NCBI GenBank assembly: GCA_947448695.1
Contig: CANFOL010000001.1
Coordinates: 124,001-188,000 of the forward strand
Length of the DNA: 64,000 bases
Direction: 5' to 3'
Source of the DNA: Burkholderiaceae bacterium
Lineage (GTDB): Bacteria; Pseudomonadota; Gammaproteobacteria; Burkholderiales; Burkholderiaceae
Shown: one piece after another, positions 43,579 through 54,818 of the stretch
Numbering within the stretch: position 1 is the first letter of the stretch
Layout: every line of letters begins with the position of its first letter
Translations under genes and position numbers: made by a program
Notes under the pieces: model-generated
The model's input: the letters and a program-made list of their open reading frames with translations, nothing else
Database searches by the model: none
What the model was told of the DNA's origin: nothing

Positions 43579-45954
43579 TTGAATATTAAGAAAAATAAAT
43601 TACATCTCGCAGTTGCTCTAGCATTTAGCATAGGAACCTTGATTCATAGCGAGTTTGGTCTTGCGGCTGAACCTTTTGTTGTCAAAGACATTCGTGTTGA
43701 AGGATTACAGCGTGTTGAGCCAGGTACTGTCTTTAGTTATTTGCCTGTCAAAGTTGGAGAAACCTTTGATGACTCTAAAGGTGCCGATGCGATTCGAAGT
43801 TTATTCAATACTGGTTTTTTTAAAGATGTACAAGTCAAAGTTGAGGATAGTGTCCTGATTGTTTTAGTTGAAGAAAGACCTACGATTTCTAAAGTTGACT
43901 TTACAGGAATGAAAGAGTTTGAAAAAGAAGCTATTTTAAAAGCCTTAAGGGCTATTGGATTAGCTGATGCAAGATATTTTGATAAAGCTCTTGTAGATAA
44001 AGCTGAGCAAGAAATCAAGCGCCAGTATGTTAGCAAAGGTTTTTATGATGCTGAAATTGTAACCACTGTTACTCCTGGGGAGCGCAATCAAGTTTCGGTG
44101 TATTTTAATATTGAAGAGGGTATAGTTTCCACTATCTCTGAAATCAATATTATTGGCAATAAAGCATTCAGTGAAAAAGAACTTAGAAACCAAATGCAGC
44201 TTTCCGTTGGTGGTTGGTTTTCCTGGTACTCTAAAAATAATCGTTATTCGAAGCAAAAACTTTCTGCCGATTTGGAGACTATACGATCTTTTTATCTGAA
44301 TCAAGGTTATTTAGAATTCCGTATTGATTCTACCCAAATTTCTATTTCACCTGATAAAAAGGGGATGTATGTCACCATCAATATTTTTGAGGGTGAGCAA
44401 TATAAAGTTAAAGATATTAAGTTAGGTGGGGAAATGTTTGGTAAAGAAGAGGAGTTTAAGGCTCTGATTCCTATTAAACCTGGCGAAATTTTTTCATCTG
44501 CGAAATTAAATCTTGGTACAAAAGCAATCGCTGATGCCTTAAGTACATACGGTTATGCCTTTGCAACCATTACACCTCAACCGGATCTTCGTAGAGAAGA
44601 AAAATTGGTTGATATGTTGTTAGTCGTTGATCCTGGAAAAAGAGCTTATGTTAGGAATATTAGTATTTCAGGTAATGCAAAAACCAGGGATACAGTAATT
44701 CGTCGAGAGATGCGTCAGTTAGAAAGCTCTTGGTATGACGGTGAAAAGATAAAATTATCTAAAGATAGAATTAATCGCTTAGGTTATTTTACTGAGGTAG
44801 ATGTTGGAACTCAGGAAATATCAGGATCGACTGATCAAGTTGATTTGAACGTAAAAGTTGCTGAAAAACCTTCGGGCTCTTTGAGTTTAGGTGCTGGATT
44901 TTCTTCTTCTGAAGGAGTTGTAATTTCTGCTGGTATTAACCAAGAAAATGCATTTGGTACTGGAACTAGCGTTGGATTTAACATTAATACTAGTCAGGTG
45001 AACCGAACCTTAGTCTTATCGCAATTTGACCCGTATTTTACTGAAGATGGGATCAGTAGATACACCGATGTCTACTATAGAACTTCTCGCCCATTGTATT
45101 ACCTAGGCGATTCGGATTACACCATTATTAATACAGGTACTTCTTTACGTTTTGGTATACCTTACTCAGAGAAGGGGCGCTATTTTGTTGGCGCTGCGTT
45201 CGAGAGATTAGAGCTCAATACCACCCAAAACTCACCTTTAACTTATCAACAATATGCTGCGAGCATATCTGGGTACGATCCGACAGTTGTTGATGGCACT
45301 CCAAATGATCCTCATCTCGGATATTACTCTGGGAGTTCTTGGAATATTCCATTGTCAGTAGGTTGGGCAAAAGACGGTCGGGATAGTGCGCTACTTCCTA
45401 GTAGTGGTCATTATCAAGTGGCAAATGCTGAAGTCTCAATGCCAATTGATAAAATGCAATACTATCGCTTGTTCTATCAACATCAATATTTTTATCCCCT
45501 TACCAAAACTAATGTGATTGCTCTGAGTGCACAAGTGGGATATGGGCTGGCTTATGGGGATAAGCCTTTTCCAATTACGAAAAATTACTATATAGGTGGT
45601 ATTGGCTCGGTTCGGGGCTATACACCAGGATCATTAGGGCCACAAGTTGAAAATAAATACTTAGGAATTTATCAACCGACCGGTGGATCATCCAAAGCAG
45701 TATTTAATGCAGAATACGCATTCCCTGTACCCGGTTCTGGAACTGATAAAACCTTACGCTTTTTTGTGTTTTTTGATGCTGGTAATGTGTATGATGGCGC
45801 CCCCAATGTGGGAGATTTAAGGTATTCATATGGTGCTGGTATTACTTGGATTTCTCCACTAGGTCCATTAAAATTTAGTTATGGTGTACCTCTGAATACA
45901 ACTAGTTTGGATAAAATTCAAAACTTCCAATTTCAAATTGGAACAACTTTTTAA
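43579..45954 (+). CDS. bamA: Outer membrane protein assembly factor BamA
   Basis: BamA inserts beta-barrel proteins into the outer membrane. The 791-residue precursor has a basic, hydrophobic signal peptide ending near LAAEP, five POTRA repeats (from FVVKDIRVEGLQRVEPGTVF to about residue 420), and a 16-strand barrel with the lid motif VRGY (GGIGSVRGYTPGSLGP) and the C-terminal aromatic-ending strand FQFQIGTTF. The start must be TTG at 43579: an in-frame TAG directly precedes it and there is no nearby ATG in frame. AAGAG lies about 9 bases upstream. skp follows 18 bp later. Confidence 0.96.
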   Translation: MNIKKNKLHLAVALAFSIGTLIHSEFGLAAEPFVVKDIRVEGLQRVEPGTVFSYLPVKVGETFDDSKGADAIRSLFNTGFFKDVQVKVEDSVLIVLVEERPTISKVDFTGMKEFEKEAILKALRAIGLADARYFDKALVDKAEQEIKRQYVSKGFYDAEIVTTVTPGERNQVSVYFNIEEGIVSTISEINIIGNKAFSEKELRNQMQLSVGGWFSWYSKNNRYSKQKLSADLETIRSFYLNQGYLEFRIDSTQISISPDKKGMYVTINIFEGEQYKVKDIKLGGEMFGKEEEFKALIPIKPGEIFSSAKLNLGTKAIADALSTYGYAFATITPQPDLRREEKLVDMLLVVDPGKRAYVRNISISGNAKTRDTVIRREMRQLESSWYDGEKIKLSKDRINRLGYFTEVDVGTQEISGSTDQVDLNVKVAEKPSGSLSLGAGFSSSEGVVISAGINQENAFGTGTSVGFNINTSQVNRTLVLSQFDPYFTEDGISRYTDVYYRTSRPLYYLGDSDYTIINTGTSLRFGIPYSEKGRYFVGAAFERLELNTTQNSPLTYQQYAASISGYDPTVVDGTPNDPHLGYYSGSSWNIPLSVGWAKDGRDSALLPSSGHYQVANAEVSMPIDKMQYYRLFYQHQYFYPLTKTNVIALSAQVGYGLAYGDKPFPITKNYYIGGIGSVRGYTPGSLGPQVENKYLGIYQPTGGSSKAVFNAEYAFPVPGSGTDKTLRFFVFFDAGNVYDGAPNVGDLRYSYGAGITWISPLGPLKFSYGVPLNTTSLDKIQNFQFQIGTTF

Positions 45955-45972
45955 TTATTTAAGGAAAATGGC

Positions 45973-46494
45973 ATGAAGCAGTTAAATATCCGTTATTACC
46001 TGTCTCTATTGAGTTTGGTTGGCTTAACATTCTTTATCCAGCCTATTCATGCTCAAGAAGCAGGTACAAAAATCGCCTTTGTTAGCTTAGATCGTATTTT
46101 AAGTGAATCGAAAATGGCCAAAGATGCTCAAGCTAAAATGCAAGGCGAGTTTGGTAACCGCGAAAAAGAAGTTCGTGATGCCATCGCCAAGATTAAAACT
46201 CAAGCAGCTCAATTGGATAAAGATGCTGCGGTGATGCCAGAATCAGAAAGAATTCGGAAACAACGCGAGCTTGCCGATAGTGATCGTGAAATTCAACGTA
46301 AACAACGCGAATTAATTGAAGATACTCAGCGTAGAGGGGCAGAAGAACGTGCCAAAATTTTTGAAAAAGCTAATCAAGTCTTAAAATCAATAGTGGAACA
46401 GAAAAAATTAGACTTAGTTGTTCAAGAAGCAGCTTTTGTAAGTCCAAGAGTTGACATCACCAACGAAGTGATCGCAGCTCTAAACGCTAAGTAA
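45973..46494 (+). CDS. skp: Periplasmic chaperone Skp/OmpH
   Basis: Skp holds unfolded outer-membrane proteins in the periplasm for BamA. The 173-residue precursor has a signal peptide ending near PIHAQ, then the OmpH core: KIAFVSLDRILSESKMAKDA, a long charged helix pair (the jellyfish tentacles), and the C-terminal VEQKKLDLVVQEAAFVSPR strand pair. It stands between bamA and lpxD as in most proteobacteria. Confidence 0.95.
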   Translation: MKQLNIRYYLSLLSLVGLTFFIQPIHAQEAGTKIAFVSLDRILSESKMAKDAQAKMQGEFGNREKEVRDAIAKIKTQAAQLDKDAAVMPESERIRKQRELADSDREIQRKQRELIEDTQRRGAEERAKIFEKANQVLKSIVEQKKLDLVVQEAAFVSPRVDITNEVIAALNAK

Positions 46495-46523
46495 TTCCAC
46501 AGATAACGTGGACCTAAACGGGG

Positions 46524-47582
46524 ATGCTTAAACCTATTACCCTCGGCGATCTTGCTAGTCAGTTTGGCGCAGATTTAGATGGTGACTCTAATATAGTTTT
46601 AACAGGATTAGCTCCTTTAGATATTGCAGAGAACCAGCAAATCTCGTTCTTAGTAAATCCCTTATATCGACAACAAGCCTTACTCAGTAAAGCTGGCGTT
46701 TTAATCCTCAGTCAGAGTGATTACACTTTCGTCAAAAAAGCCTCTGAACACACCAAATCCTATTTAATCTCTCCCAATCCATATGCTTTATTCGCTAGGA
46801 TAGGGCAATATTTTGAACAATTAAATATAAGCCCTTTAGTTGCGGGTATTCATCCCTTGGCAGATGTTCATCCATCTGCCAGTATTCCTCAATCTTGTAC
46901 GATTGGCCCATTTTGTTCCGTTGCTGCTGGGGTAATACTTGGCGAAAAAGTTCATTTAGTCTCGCATGTCAGATTAGGTATAAATGTACAAATTGGCTCA
47001 GGGACGACGATACACCCCATGACAGTGATTTACGATGATTGTCAGATTGGCAAGCGATGCATTTTACATGGAGGTGTTGTCATAGGCTCGGATGGCTTTG
47101 GCTTTGCTCCAGATTTTTCAGCTCAGGGTGGCGAATGGGTCAAAATTCCTCAAACTGGAAGAGTTATGATTGGTAACGATGTTGAATGTGGAGCCTCAAT
47201 GACCGTTGATCGTGGTGCAATGGCAGATACAATCATTGGAGATGGGTGCAAGTTCGATAATCATGTTCAAATTGGTCATAATGTAAAGATTGGCGCACAC
47301 ACTGTAATGGCAGGTTGTTCGGGCGTTGCTGGCAGTACTGAATTAGGAAGTTTGTGCGTTATTGGTGGTTATTCTAACTTTTCAGGCCATTTGAAAATTG
47401 CAGATCGAACAACTGTTTCTGGTGGAACCTCCATTACGAAATCCATTAAGGAACCAGGCTCCCATTACACGGGTGTATTTCCGTTTACCTCCCATTCTCA
47501 ATGGGAAAAAAATGCAGCAATCATGCGTAGTATTGATAAATTACGTCAACAAATTAAAGATTTAACAAAAAAAGTAAAGTAG
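46524..47582 (+). CDS. lpxD: UDP-3-O-acylglucosamine N-acyltransferase
   Basis: LpxD adds the N-linked hydroxyacyl chain to UDP-3-O-acyl-glucosamine in lipid A synthesis. The 352-residue trimeric enzyme has an N-terminal uridine-binding domain ([15 protein letters not shown]), a left-handed beta-helix of hexapeptide repeats, the catalytic-His region [17 protein letters not shown], and a C-terminal helix. lpxD-fabZ-lpxA-lpxB follow in the standard order. Confidence 0.97.
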   Translation: MLKPITLGDLASQFGADLDGDSNIVLTGLAPLDIAENQQISFLVNPLYRQQALLSKAGVLILSQSDYTFVKKASEHTKSYLISPNPYALFARIGQYFEQLNISPLVAGIHPLADVHPSASIPQSCTIGPFCSVAAGVILGEKVHLVSHVRLGINVQIGSGTTIHPMTVIYDDCQIGKRCILHGGVVIGSDGFGFAPDFSAQGGEWVKIPQTGRVMIGNDVECGASMTVDRGAMADTIIGDGCKFDNHVQIGHNVKIGAHTVMAGCSGVAGSTELGSLCVIGGYSNFSGHLKIADRTTVSGGTSITKSIKEPGSHYTGVFPFTSHSQWEKNAAIMRSIDKLRQQIKDLTKKVK

Positions 47583-47589
47583 ATAAAAA

Positions 47590-48039
47590 ATGGTTAATGA
47601 AGTCAACTTAGATATTAAAAAAATTTTAAAACTATTACCTCATCGATATCCGATACTTTTAGTTGATCGAGTATTAGAGCTAGATCCTCGGTCTCGAATT
47701 AAAGCTCTAAAAAACGTATCTGTAAATGAACCATTTTTTCAAGGACATTTTCCGGATTATCCTGTAATGCCGGGTGTCTTAATCCTTGAATCACTTGCTC
47801 AAGCTTCTGCATTGTTAGCATTTTCAGAAGAAAAAGATGAAGATTCTTTATATTTCTTTGCTGGTATTGACAATGCTCGTTTTAAAAAACCAGTTCTACC
47901 TGGTGATCAATTAATTCTGAATGCTGAGGTTGAAAGATATAAAAGTGGTATTTGGAAGTTCAAGGCGCATGCCACGGTTGGAGAGGATATCGTCTGTCAG
48001 GCTGATTTATTATGCGCCTTAAGAAAAAGGGAAGCCTAA
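47590..48039 (+). CDS. fabZ: 3-hydroxyacyl-ACP dehydratase FabZ
   Basis: FabZ dehydrates 3-hydroxyacyl-ACP in fatty acid elongation, competing with lipid A enzymes for the same substrate. The 149-residue hotdog protein has [14 protein letters not shown], the catalytic His in [17 protein letters not shown] with its partner Glu, and [17 protein letters not shown]. It starts 7 bp behind lpxD and ends 1 bp before lpxA. Confidence 0.97.
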   Translation: MVNEVNLDIKKILKLLPHRYPILLVDRVLELDPRSRIKALKNVSVNEPFFQGHFPDYPVMPGVLILESLAQASALLAFSEEKDEDSLYFFAGIDNARFKKPVLPGDQLILNAEVERYKSGIWKFKAHATVGEDIVCQADLLCALRKREA

Positions 48040-48040
48040 C

Positions 48041-48850
48041 ATGTCTTTGATTCATCCTACCGCGGTGATTGATCCCCAAGCTGTTATTCATCCTAAAGCG
48101 AGTATTGGTCCTTACGCAATTATTGGGCCACACGTACAGATAGGGGAAGGTTCATCGATCGGTTCTCATACCGTAATTGAAGGCCATACGCAAATTGGTA
48201 AAGACAATATCATTAGTCATTTTTCTTCGCTAGGTGGCGTTCCACAAGACATGAAATATCAGGGTGAGCCGACACAATTAATTATTGGTGATCGAAACAC
48301 GATTCGTGAGTTCACAACAATACATACAGGGACTATTCAAGATAAGGGCGTTACCAGTATTGGGGATGATAACTGGATTATGGCTTATGTCCATATTGCC
48401 CATGATTGTGTTGTAGGAAACCATACTATTTTTTCTAGTAACGCACAGATTGCGGGCCATGTGGTTGTTGAGGATTGGGCCATTTTAGGTGGTATGTCTG
48501 GCGTCCATCAATTTGTTCGTATTGGTCAACACTCGATGCTTGGCGGTGCTTCTGCACTTGTTCAGGATATTCCACCTTTTGTGATTGCTGCTGGTGATAA
48601 AGCACAGCCTCATGGTTTAAACGCTGAGGGGCTTAAGCGGCGTGGTTTTTCACCTGAAACGATTACTGCTTTACGGCATGCCTATCGCCTTTTATATAAA
48701 GATGGTTTAACTTTTGAACAAGCCAAATTAGCGATTCAGGAGATGATCCATTCTGGTTATGAAGGCACTTCATTATTACCAGATGGTGTTGAAAAAATTA
48801 ATGAATTTTTGAAGTTTATTAGTGCTTCAACTCGTGGAATCATTCGCTAA
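48041..48850 (+). CDS. lpxA: UDP-N-acetylglucosamine O-acyltransferase
   Basis: LpxA starts lipid A synthesis by adding a 3-hydroxyacyl chain to UDP-GlcNAc. The 269-residue protein is a hexapeptide-repeat beta-helix ([20 protein letters not shown] onward) with the catalytic His region [16 protein letters not shown] and the C-terminal helical domain containing [15 protein letters not shown]. Confidence 0.97.
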   Translation: MSLIHPTAVIDPQAVIHPKASIGPYAIIGPHVQIGEGSSIGSHTVIEGHTQIGKDNIISHFSSLGGVPQDMKYQGEPTQLIIGDRNTIREFTTIHTGTIQDKGVTSIGDDNWIMAYVHIAHDCVVGNHTIFSSNAQIAGHVVVEDWAILGGMSGVHQFVRIGQHSMLGGASALVQDIPPFVIAAGDKAQPHGLNAEGLKRRGFSPETITALRHAYRLLYKDGLTFEQAKLAIQEMIHSGYEGTSLLPDGVEKINEFLKFISASTRGIIR

Positions 48851-48853
48851 ACT

Positions 48854-50047
48854 ATGACGTATTTGATTACCTGCGTAGCAGGTGAGCCTTCTGGAGATAT
48901 GCTTGCCGGACAGCTTTTACATGGTATTCAGCAGCACTCAGAATTATCCGATAGTCGTTTCTTTGGAATTGGTGGCCCAAAAATGCAAGCCTTAGGGTTT
49001 GAGTCATCTTGGCCAATGGATGTCTTAAGTGTTCGAGGTTATGTAGAAGTTTTAAGTAACTTATCGAAGATCTTAAAAATCAGACGGGAGCTGACTGAAC
49101 GAATCGAAGAAGAGCGACCTGATGTTTACATAGGCATTGATGCACCTGATTTTAATTTGGCCATTGAAAAAAAATGTCGTCAAATGAAAATTCCTACGAT
49201 ACATTACATTAGTCCATCCATTTGGGCATGGAGATATCACCGTATAAATAGCATAAAAAAATCAGTAGATCATATGCTTTGCATATTTCCTTTTGAGCCA
49301 AAAATTTATCACGATGTTGGAATGCAGGCAACTTATGTGGGGCATCCACTAGCCAATCAAATTCCTATGCAACCTAATCCTCAGGGAGCAAAGGAACAGT
49401 TATCAAATCTGGGTTTATTAAGTTATGGTCCAATTGCGGCCAATGAGACAATCATTGCAGTTTTGCCAGGAAGCCGAGAATCAGAAATAAAGTATATTGC
49501 AAAAGGCTTTTTTGATGCCATGGTGATCATGCACAAAACCCATGGAAATAAAATACGATTTTTAACCCCTGTAGCGACCCCTAAACTTGGGTCCGCATTA
49601 GCATTTTTAAAACAAGAAGCGTTACAGCATTCTGCTGATATCCAAATTGAATTAATTACCGAAAACTCAAGCCTCATTCTCGAAGCTGCTGATTCAGTAT
49701 TAATTGCAAGTGGGACAGCAACCTTAGAAGCAGCGTTATGGAAAAAGCCGATGGTCATCTCTTATTCTGTTCCTTGGTTAACCGCTCAAATCATGAAACG
49801 ACAAGGTTATTTACCTTATGTTGGATTACCGAATATTCTTTGCCAAAGTTTTGTCGTTCCAGAGTTATTACAAGAACAAGCAAAGCCCGAGGTCTTAGCA
49901 AGAGGCACATTAGAATGGTTAGATCGTCCCAATCAAGTAGCTTCATTAGTTTCTATATTCGAGGAGTTACACATCCTTCTCAAACAACCCACAGAAACGC
50001 TCGTTGCTCAAGCGATTGCGCAAACGATACGTTCTAAATCTGATTAA
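48854..50047 (+). CDS. lpxB: Lipid-A-disaccharide synthase
   Basis: LpxB joins UDP-2,3-diacylglucosamine and lipid X into the disaccharide precursor of lipid A. The GT-B glycosyltransferase of 397 residues has the N-terminal [15 protein letters not shown] motif, [21 protein letters not shown] and [12 protein letters not shown], all family hallmarks. It begins 3 bp after lpxA. Confidence 0.97.
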   Translation: MTYLITCVAGEPSGDMLAGQLLHGIQQHSELSDSRFFGIGGPKMQALGFESSWPMDVLSVRGYVEVLSNLSKILKIRRELTERIEEERPDVYIGIDAPDFNLAIEKKCRQMKIPTIHYISPSIWAWRYHRINSIKKSVDHMLCIFPFEPKIYHDVGMQATYVGHPLANQIPMQPNPQGAKEQLSNLGLLSYGPIAANETIIAVLPGSRESEIKYIAKGFFDAMVIMHKTHGNKIRFLTPVATPKLGSALAFLKQEALQHSADIQIELITENSSLILEAADSVLIASGTATLEAALWKKPMVISYSVPWLTAQIMKRQGYLPYVGLPNILCQSFVVPELLQEQAKPEVLARGTLEWLDRPNQVASLVSIFEELHILLKQPTETLVAQAIAQTIRSKSD

Positions 50048-50055
50048 ATATTAAT

Positions 50056-50646
50056 ATGGAATTCATCTGTGGAATTGATGAAGCTGGCAGGGGGCCTTTG
50101 GTCGGAAATGTTTTAGCAGGTGCAGTGATATTGAATCCCGCCCATCCGATAGAAGGTCTTAAAGATTCCAAAAAACTCACTCCACAAAAAAGGGATTATC
50201 TGTATCAAGAAATCTTAAATCATGCATTAGCTTGGGGAATTGGTTACGCAAGTCCAGAGGAAATTGATGAGGTCAATATACTTCAGGCCACGATGATGGC
50301 GATGAAACGTGCTGTAGAACACTTGACTACGCAATTTGAAATAATACCTACACTACTATTAATTGATGGCAATCGTGCTCCAATCTTGCCTATCCAAACT
50401 CAAACGATCATTAAGGGTGATGCGACCGAATCTTGTATCTCAGCCGCATCAATCCTTGCAAAAGTTACTAGAGATCGAGAAATGATGGCATTACATCAAC
50501 AATATCCAGAATATGGATTTGATCAACATATGGGTTATCCGACGGTTCTTCATTTAAAAAAAATAGCTGAGTTAGGTTTAGTTCCAGGATATCGCTTAAC
50601 TTTTGGACCCATCAAGAAATTGCACTCACGAGAGCAGCATGGTTGA
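50056..50646 (+). CDS. rnhB: Ribonuclease HII
   Basis: RNase HII cuts at ribonucleotides embedded in DNA. The 196-residue protein shows the acidic catalytic start [20 protein letters not shown] (D8, E9), [31 protein letters not shown], and [11 protein letters not shown]. It lies 8 bp behind lpxB, the conserved lpxB-rnhB neighbour pair, and overlaps the next gene by 8 bp. Confidence 0.97.
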   Translation: MEFICGIDEAGRGPLVGNVLAGAVILNPAHPIEGLKDSKKLTPQKRDYLYQEILNHALAWGIGYASPEEIDEVNILQATMMAMKRAVEHLTTQFEIIPTLLLIDGNRAPILPIQTQTIIKGDATESCISAASILAKVTRDREMMALHQQYPEYGFDQHMGYPTVLHLKKIAELGLVPGYRLTFGPIKKLHSREQHG

Positions 50647-51493
50647 TATTGCATCTTATTTTAGACTTGTACAATCACCTCAAAACGAGGTAATGAAACA
50701 AATCAAAATACACCTTGAGGCTGGGTCAAGGTCTGCTAAATTACGTAAAGAGTCTGGCCTTGCATGTATTGAAGGAATACATTTGGTAGATGCTTGGATA
50801 CGTTCTAAGCGACTTTATCAGATAAAAACCATCGTGACATCGATACAAGATATTCAAAATCCAGAGATCTTCGCTACATTGGAGCACTTAATTGAAAAGT
50901 GTCAAGAAAATGATTGTGAATTTCCAGATTTGATCATGATTGAAGATAGCATGAAGTCTTCTTTTAGTAGTGTGGTCAATGGACCTTGTTTGATGGCAAT
51001 GATAGAAATTCCCCAGGTTATCAGCCCATTTGGAGATCAAGTCGATACGATAGTCTTAGATGCTATTCAAGATAGCGGTAATGTTGGAACTATCCTACGA
51101 ACTGCTTCTGCGGCAGGGTATCACCGTATTGTATGTACGGTAGGAACGGCCAATATTTGGTCCAACAAGGTCTTACGAGCTGCAATGGGTGCACATCTCC
51201 AGCTTGAGATTGAAGAGATGATGGACCCTCAAACCATCATTCAATCATCATCTCAAAATATATATGCTACTGCTGTAGATGATTCTGCCCATAACTTATA
51301 TCAATTAGGAGATGCCTTAGCAAAACCTCACACCTTTATTTTTGGCAATGAAGGGCAGGGAGTTAGCAAACTATTTTTAGAGCACAGCACGAAGATTTAT
51401 ATCCCTCAAGAGGTTGGTGTTGAGTCTTTAAATGTATCTGCAGCTGCAGCAGTTTGCTTATTTGAAGCCAGACGAATTCGTCATAATTTTTGA
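50639..51493 (+). CDS. TrmH/SpoU-family RNA 2'-O-methyltransferase
   Basis: The 284-residue protein has an N-terminal substrate-binding domain and a C-terminal SPOUT (knotted) methyltransferase domain with the three SpoU motifs: [34 protein letters not shown] and [15 protein letters not shown]. It would methylate ribose 2'-OH in rRNA or tRNA with SAM; the target nucleotide cannot be told from sequence alone. The ATG at 50639 overlaps rnhB and has GAGAG upstream. It ends directly against the convergent ppsR gene with no space between. Confidence 0.9.
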   Translation: MVDIASYFRLVQSPQNEVMKQIKIHLEAGSRSAKLRKESGLACIEGIHLVDAWIRSKRLYQIKTIVTSIQDIQNPEIFATLEHLIEKCQENDCEFPDLIMIEDSMKSSFSSVVNGPCLMAMIEIPQVISPFGDQVDTIVLDAIQDSGNVGTILRTASAAGYHRIVCTVGTANIWSNKVLRAAMGAHLQLEIEEMMDPQTIIQSSSQNIYATAVDDSAHNLYQLGDALAKPHTFIFGNEGQGVSKLFLEHSTKIYIPQEVGVESLNVSAAAAVCLFEARRIRHNF

Positions 51494-52318
51494 TTAATAC
51501 GCAGTTTTATCAGATTTAATGAGCTGTAAGATAGTCGTTGAAATTTCCTCAATGGATTTGTGCGTGGATGACAACCATGGGATGTTATATCGTGCCATCA
51601 TTGCTTGAGCTTCGTTAATTTCGTATCGACAGTTTTCAAGGGAAGCATATTTACTACCCGGCCTTCTTTCATGACGAATTTGAGATAGCCTTTGTGCTTC
51701 AATCGTTAAACCGAACAGTTTTGAATAATATTTGTTCAACTCAGAAGGCAGCACACCTCTTTCAAAATCATCAGGTATCAAAGGGTAATTAGCGGATTTG
51801 ATACCGTATTGCATTGCTAGATAAAGACAGGTTGGCGTTTTACCACTGCGCGAAACGCCAACTAATATGACATCTGCTTCTTCTAGGTTTTTATGGGATT
51901 GACCATCGTCGTGTGCAAGGGAGAAGTTGATTGCTTCAATACGATTTTTATAACTTTCAGTTTCAATGTTTTGGTGAAACCGACCCATTGCGTGCGTAGA
52001 TTTCAACTCAAGTTCTATTTCCAGTGGGGCAACAAAAGTATGAAACATATCTAAAACCATTGCTTGTGAAGAATTCATCAAATCATTAATTTCTGGATTC
52101 ACTAAGGTGCTGAAAACAATAGGTTTTACACCGTTTTTCATGAAATTGCTGTTAATTTCATTTTGTGCTTGACGAGCTTTTTCGATCGTATTCACAAAAG
52201 GAATGCGAATTTGCTTAAATTCAGTTTCAAATTGGGCCAAAATTGAGTGACTAAAGGTTTCTGCAGTAATGCCTGTTCCATCTGAAACAATAAATACAGT
52301 GCGTGGTTTATTCGTCAT
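51494..52318 (-). CDS. ppsR: PEP synthase regulatory protein (bifunctional kinase/phosphorylase)
   Basis: PSRP switches PEP synthase off and on by ADP-dependent phosphorylation and Pi-dependent dephosphorylation of a Thr near its catalytic His. The 274-residue DUF299 protein has the family start [20 protein letters not shown] and the P-loop-like [19 protein letters not shown] near residue 150. It is divergent from ppsA with 64 bp between starts, and so sits beside its target. Gene name by analogy with E. coli. Confidence 0.95.
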   Translation of the reverse strand: MTNKPRTVFIVSDGTGITAETFSHSILAQFETEFKQIRIPFVNTIEKARQAQNEINSNFMKNGVKPIVFSTLVNPEINDLMNSSQAMVLDMFHTFVAPLEIELELKSTHAMGRFHQNIETESYKNRIEAINFSLAHDDGQSHKNLEEADVILVGVSRSGKTPTCLYLAMQYGIKSANYPLIPDDFERGVLPSELNKYYSKLFGLTIEAQRLSQIRHERRPGSKYASLENCRYEINEAQAMMARYNIPWLSSTHKSIEEISTTILQLIKSDKTAY

Positions 52319-52382
52319 ATAAAGTTAGGCTGATAAAATTAGTATATTAATAAGTACAGATTTCAATTTTTAGAGAGTATCT

Positions 52383-54764
52383 ATGTCTACAGAGTCCCAC
52401 CAAAATGCTTATGTTATTCCATTTGAAGAGTTACGCATGGCTGACGTTGAAATTGTTGGCGGTAAAAACTCCTCTTTAGGGGAAATGATTTCACAACTTC
52501 ATTCTAAAGGAGTTCGAGTACCAACTGGTTTTGCGACGACTGCACTAGCTTTTCGTGATTTTTTAAGTCACCATCAATTGACTCAACGTATCATTGATCG
52601 CTTAGCTGGGCTCAATATAGATGATGTAAAAGCCCTAGCCGCTGCAGGGCAGGACATACGTCGATGGATCATCGAAGTGCCCTTACAAGATCGACTAGAA
52701 AAAGAAGTACGTGCAGCTTTTGCAAAATTAGATGCAGATAGTCTTGGATCATTTGCCGTCAGGTCTTCAGCTACTGCAGAGGATTTACCTGACGCATCAT
52801 TTGCTGGTCAACAGGAAAGTTACTTAAATGTCGTTGGTATAGAAGATGTTCTTTTACGAATTAAAGAGGTATTTGCATCACTCTACAACGATCGAGCGAT
52901 TTCCTATCGTGTACATAAAGGATTTTTACATGCAGAAGTAGCTCTTTCTGCTGGAGTTCAACGCATGGTTCGGTCTGATAAGGCCTCATCAGGCGTCATG
53001 TTTACTTTAGATACTGAGTCCGGCTTTCAAGATGCTGTATTTATTACCTCTAGTTATGGTCTTGGTGAAACTGTCGTGCAAGGCGCCGTTAATCCTGATG
53101 AGTTTTATGTTTTTAAACCATCATTACGAAATGGTAAATATCCTATCATTCGTCGTAATTTAGGATCTAAATTAATTCAAATGCGATTTACTGAAGTGGG
53201 AGAAGAAGGTCGTGTTAAAACAGTTGATGTTCCCTTGGAAGCCCGCAACCGTTATTCATTAAATGATGAGGATGTTATTGAGTTGGCCCAATATGCGTTA
53301 ATTATTGAAGAGCATTATCAAAGACCAATGGATATTGAGTGGGGCAAAGATGGTGTGGATGAAAAAATTTACATCCTCCAAGCTAGACCCGAGACTGTAA
53401 GAAGCCAGGCCGGTAATCAGGCGGAGTTAAAGTACCAACTTAAGGGTAACTCAACGGTGCTGACCCATGGTCGTGCTATTGGCCAAAAAATTGGTGCTGG
53501 GCCCGTACGTATTATCCATGATCCGTCTGAAATGGACCGAGTTCAACCAGGCGATGTATTAGTTGCGGATATGACCGATCCTAATTGGGAGCCTGTCATG
53601 AAAAGAGCCTCTGCCATTGTGACTAATCGTGGTGGAAGAACCTGTCACGCCGCTATTATTGCTCGTGAATTAGGTGTTCCTGCAGTTGTTGGCTGTGGTG
53701 ATGCCACAGAAGTTCTCAAAGATGGTTCTATGGTGACTGTTTCCTGTGCCGAAGGTGATGAAGGAAAAATTTACGATGGATTAATTGAAACAGAGGTGAG
53801 TGAAGTTCATCGAGGTCAGTTACCTGCAATACCAGTCAAAATCATGATGAACGTAGGCAATCCTCAATTAGCCTTTAATTTTTGCCAAATTCCTAACCAA
53901 GGTGTTGGCCTTGCAAGACTAGAGTTCATTATCAATAATAATATTGGTGTACATCCGAGTGCAATATTGCAATATCCGAATGTTGACTCTGATTTAAAAA
54001 TCGCTGTAGAAAGTATTGCCCGTGGGCATGCAAGTCCACAGGCTTTTTATATTGATAAATTAGCAGAAGGTATTGCCACGATAGCTGCAGCATTTTATCC
54101 AAAACCTGTCATTGTTCGCTTATCTGACTTTAAATCAAATGAATACAAAAAACTCATCGGCGGATCTCGCTATGAGCCTGATGAAGAAAATCCGATGTTA
54201 GGTTTTAGGGGTGCTTCTCGATATTTAGCAGCTGATTTTGCAAAAGCATTTGAGATGGAATGCACTGCCATTAAAAGGGTTCGAAATGACATGGGCTTAA
54301 GTAATCTTGAAATCATGATTCCATTTGTTAGAACAGTAAAACAAGCTGAAAACGTGATTGGATTATTAGCTTCTAACGGATTAATACGTGGTCAAGATGA
54401 TTTAAGAATTATTATGATGTGTGAGATTCCTTCAAATGCCATCTTGGCGGATGATTTCTTAGAGTATTTTGATGGATTCTCCATTGGCTCTAACGACTTA
54501 ACCCAATTGACTTTAGGATTAGATCGAGACTCTGGCATGGAGCTTCTTGCAATTGATTTTGATGAAAGAGATCCCGCGATTCTTTATTTGATAGAAAAAG
54601 CAATTCAAGCATGCTTAGCCAAAGGCAAATATATTGGAATCTGTGGGCAAGGACCTTCTGATCATCCTGATTTTGCAAGATGGTTAACTGCAAAAGGAAT
54701 TACTTCGATTTCTTTAAACCCAGATACAGTGATTCAAACCTGGCAAGATTTAGCTAAATCTTAA
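52383..54764 (+). CDS. ppsA: Phosphoenolpyruvate synthase
   Basis: PpsA makes PEP from pyruvate and ATP (with AMP and Pi) for gluconeogenesis. The 793-residue protein has the N-terminal ATP-grasp domain ([35 protein letters not shown]), the central phosphohistidine domain with catalytic His in [19 protein letters not shown] near residue 420, and the C-terminal PEP/pyruvate barrel ending in [17 protein letters not shown] and [13 protein letters not shown]. Regulation by PpsR is expected from the neighbour gene. A large hairpin terminator follows immediately. Confidence 0.98.
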   Translation: MSTESHQNAYVIPFEELRMADVEIVGGKNSSLGEMISQLHSKGVRVPTGFATTALAFRDFLSHHQLTQRIIDRLAGLNIDDVKALAAAGQDIRRWIIEVPLQDRLEKEVRAAFAKLDADSLGSFAVRSSATAEDLPDASFAGQQESYLNVVGIEDVLLRIKEVFASLYNDRAISYRVHKGFLHAEVALSAGVQRMVRSDKASSGVMFTLDTESGFQDAVFITSSYGLGETVVQGAVNPDEFYVFKPSLRNGKYPIIRRNLGSKLIQMRFTEVGEEGRVKTVDVPLEARNRYSLNDEDVIELAQYALIIEEHYQRPMDIEWGKDGVDEKIYILQARPETVRSQAGNQAELKYQLKGNSTVLTHGRAIGQKIGAGPVRIIHDPSEMDRVQPGDVLVADMTDPNWEPVMKRASAIVTNRGGRTCHAAIIARELGVPAVVGCGDATEVLKDGSMVTVSCAEGDEGKIYDGLIETEVSEVHRGQLPAIPVKIMMNVGNPQLAFNFCQIPNQGVGLARLEFIINNNIGVHPSAILQYPNVDSDLKIAVESIARGHASPQAFYIDKLAEGIATIAAAFYPKPVIVRLSDFKSNEYKKLIGGSRYEPDEENPMLGFRGASRYLAADFAKAFEMECTAIKRVRNDMGLSNLEIMIPFVRTVKQAENVIGLLASNGLIRGQDDLRIIMMCEIPSNAILADDFLEYFDGFSIGSNDLTQLTLGLDRDSGMELLAIDFDERDPAILYLIEKAIQACLAKGKYIGICGQGPSDHPDFARWLTAKGITSISLNPDTVIQTWQDLAKS

Positions 54765-54773
54765 ATCATAAAT

Positions 54774-54818
54774 AAACTAGGCTTCATTCTCGATGACGGG
54801 AATAGGGCCTAGTTTTTT
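54774..54818 (+). terminator. ppsA terminator lying partly inside the anbu 3' end
   Basis: AAACTAGGC (54774-54782) pairs with GCCTAGTTT (54807-54815), and inside this ATTCTCG (54786-54792) pairs with CGGGAAT (54797-54803) around loop ATGA with one G-U pair. A T6 tract follows (54813-54818). The hairpin begins before the convergent anbu stop and runs into its last codons, so the protein tail and the terminator share DNA. Confidence 0.8.
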
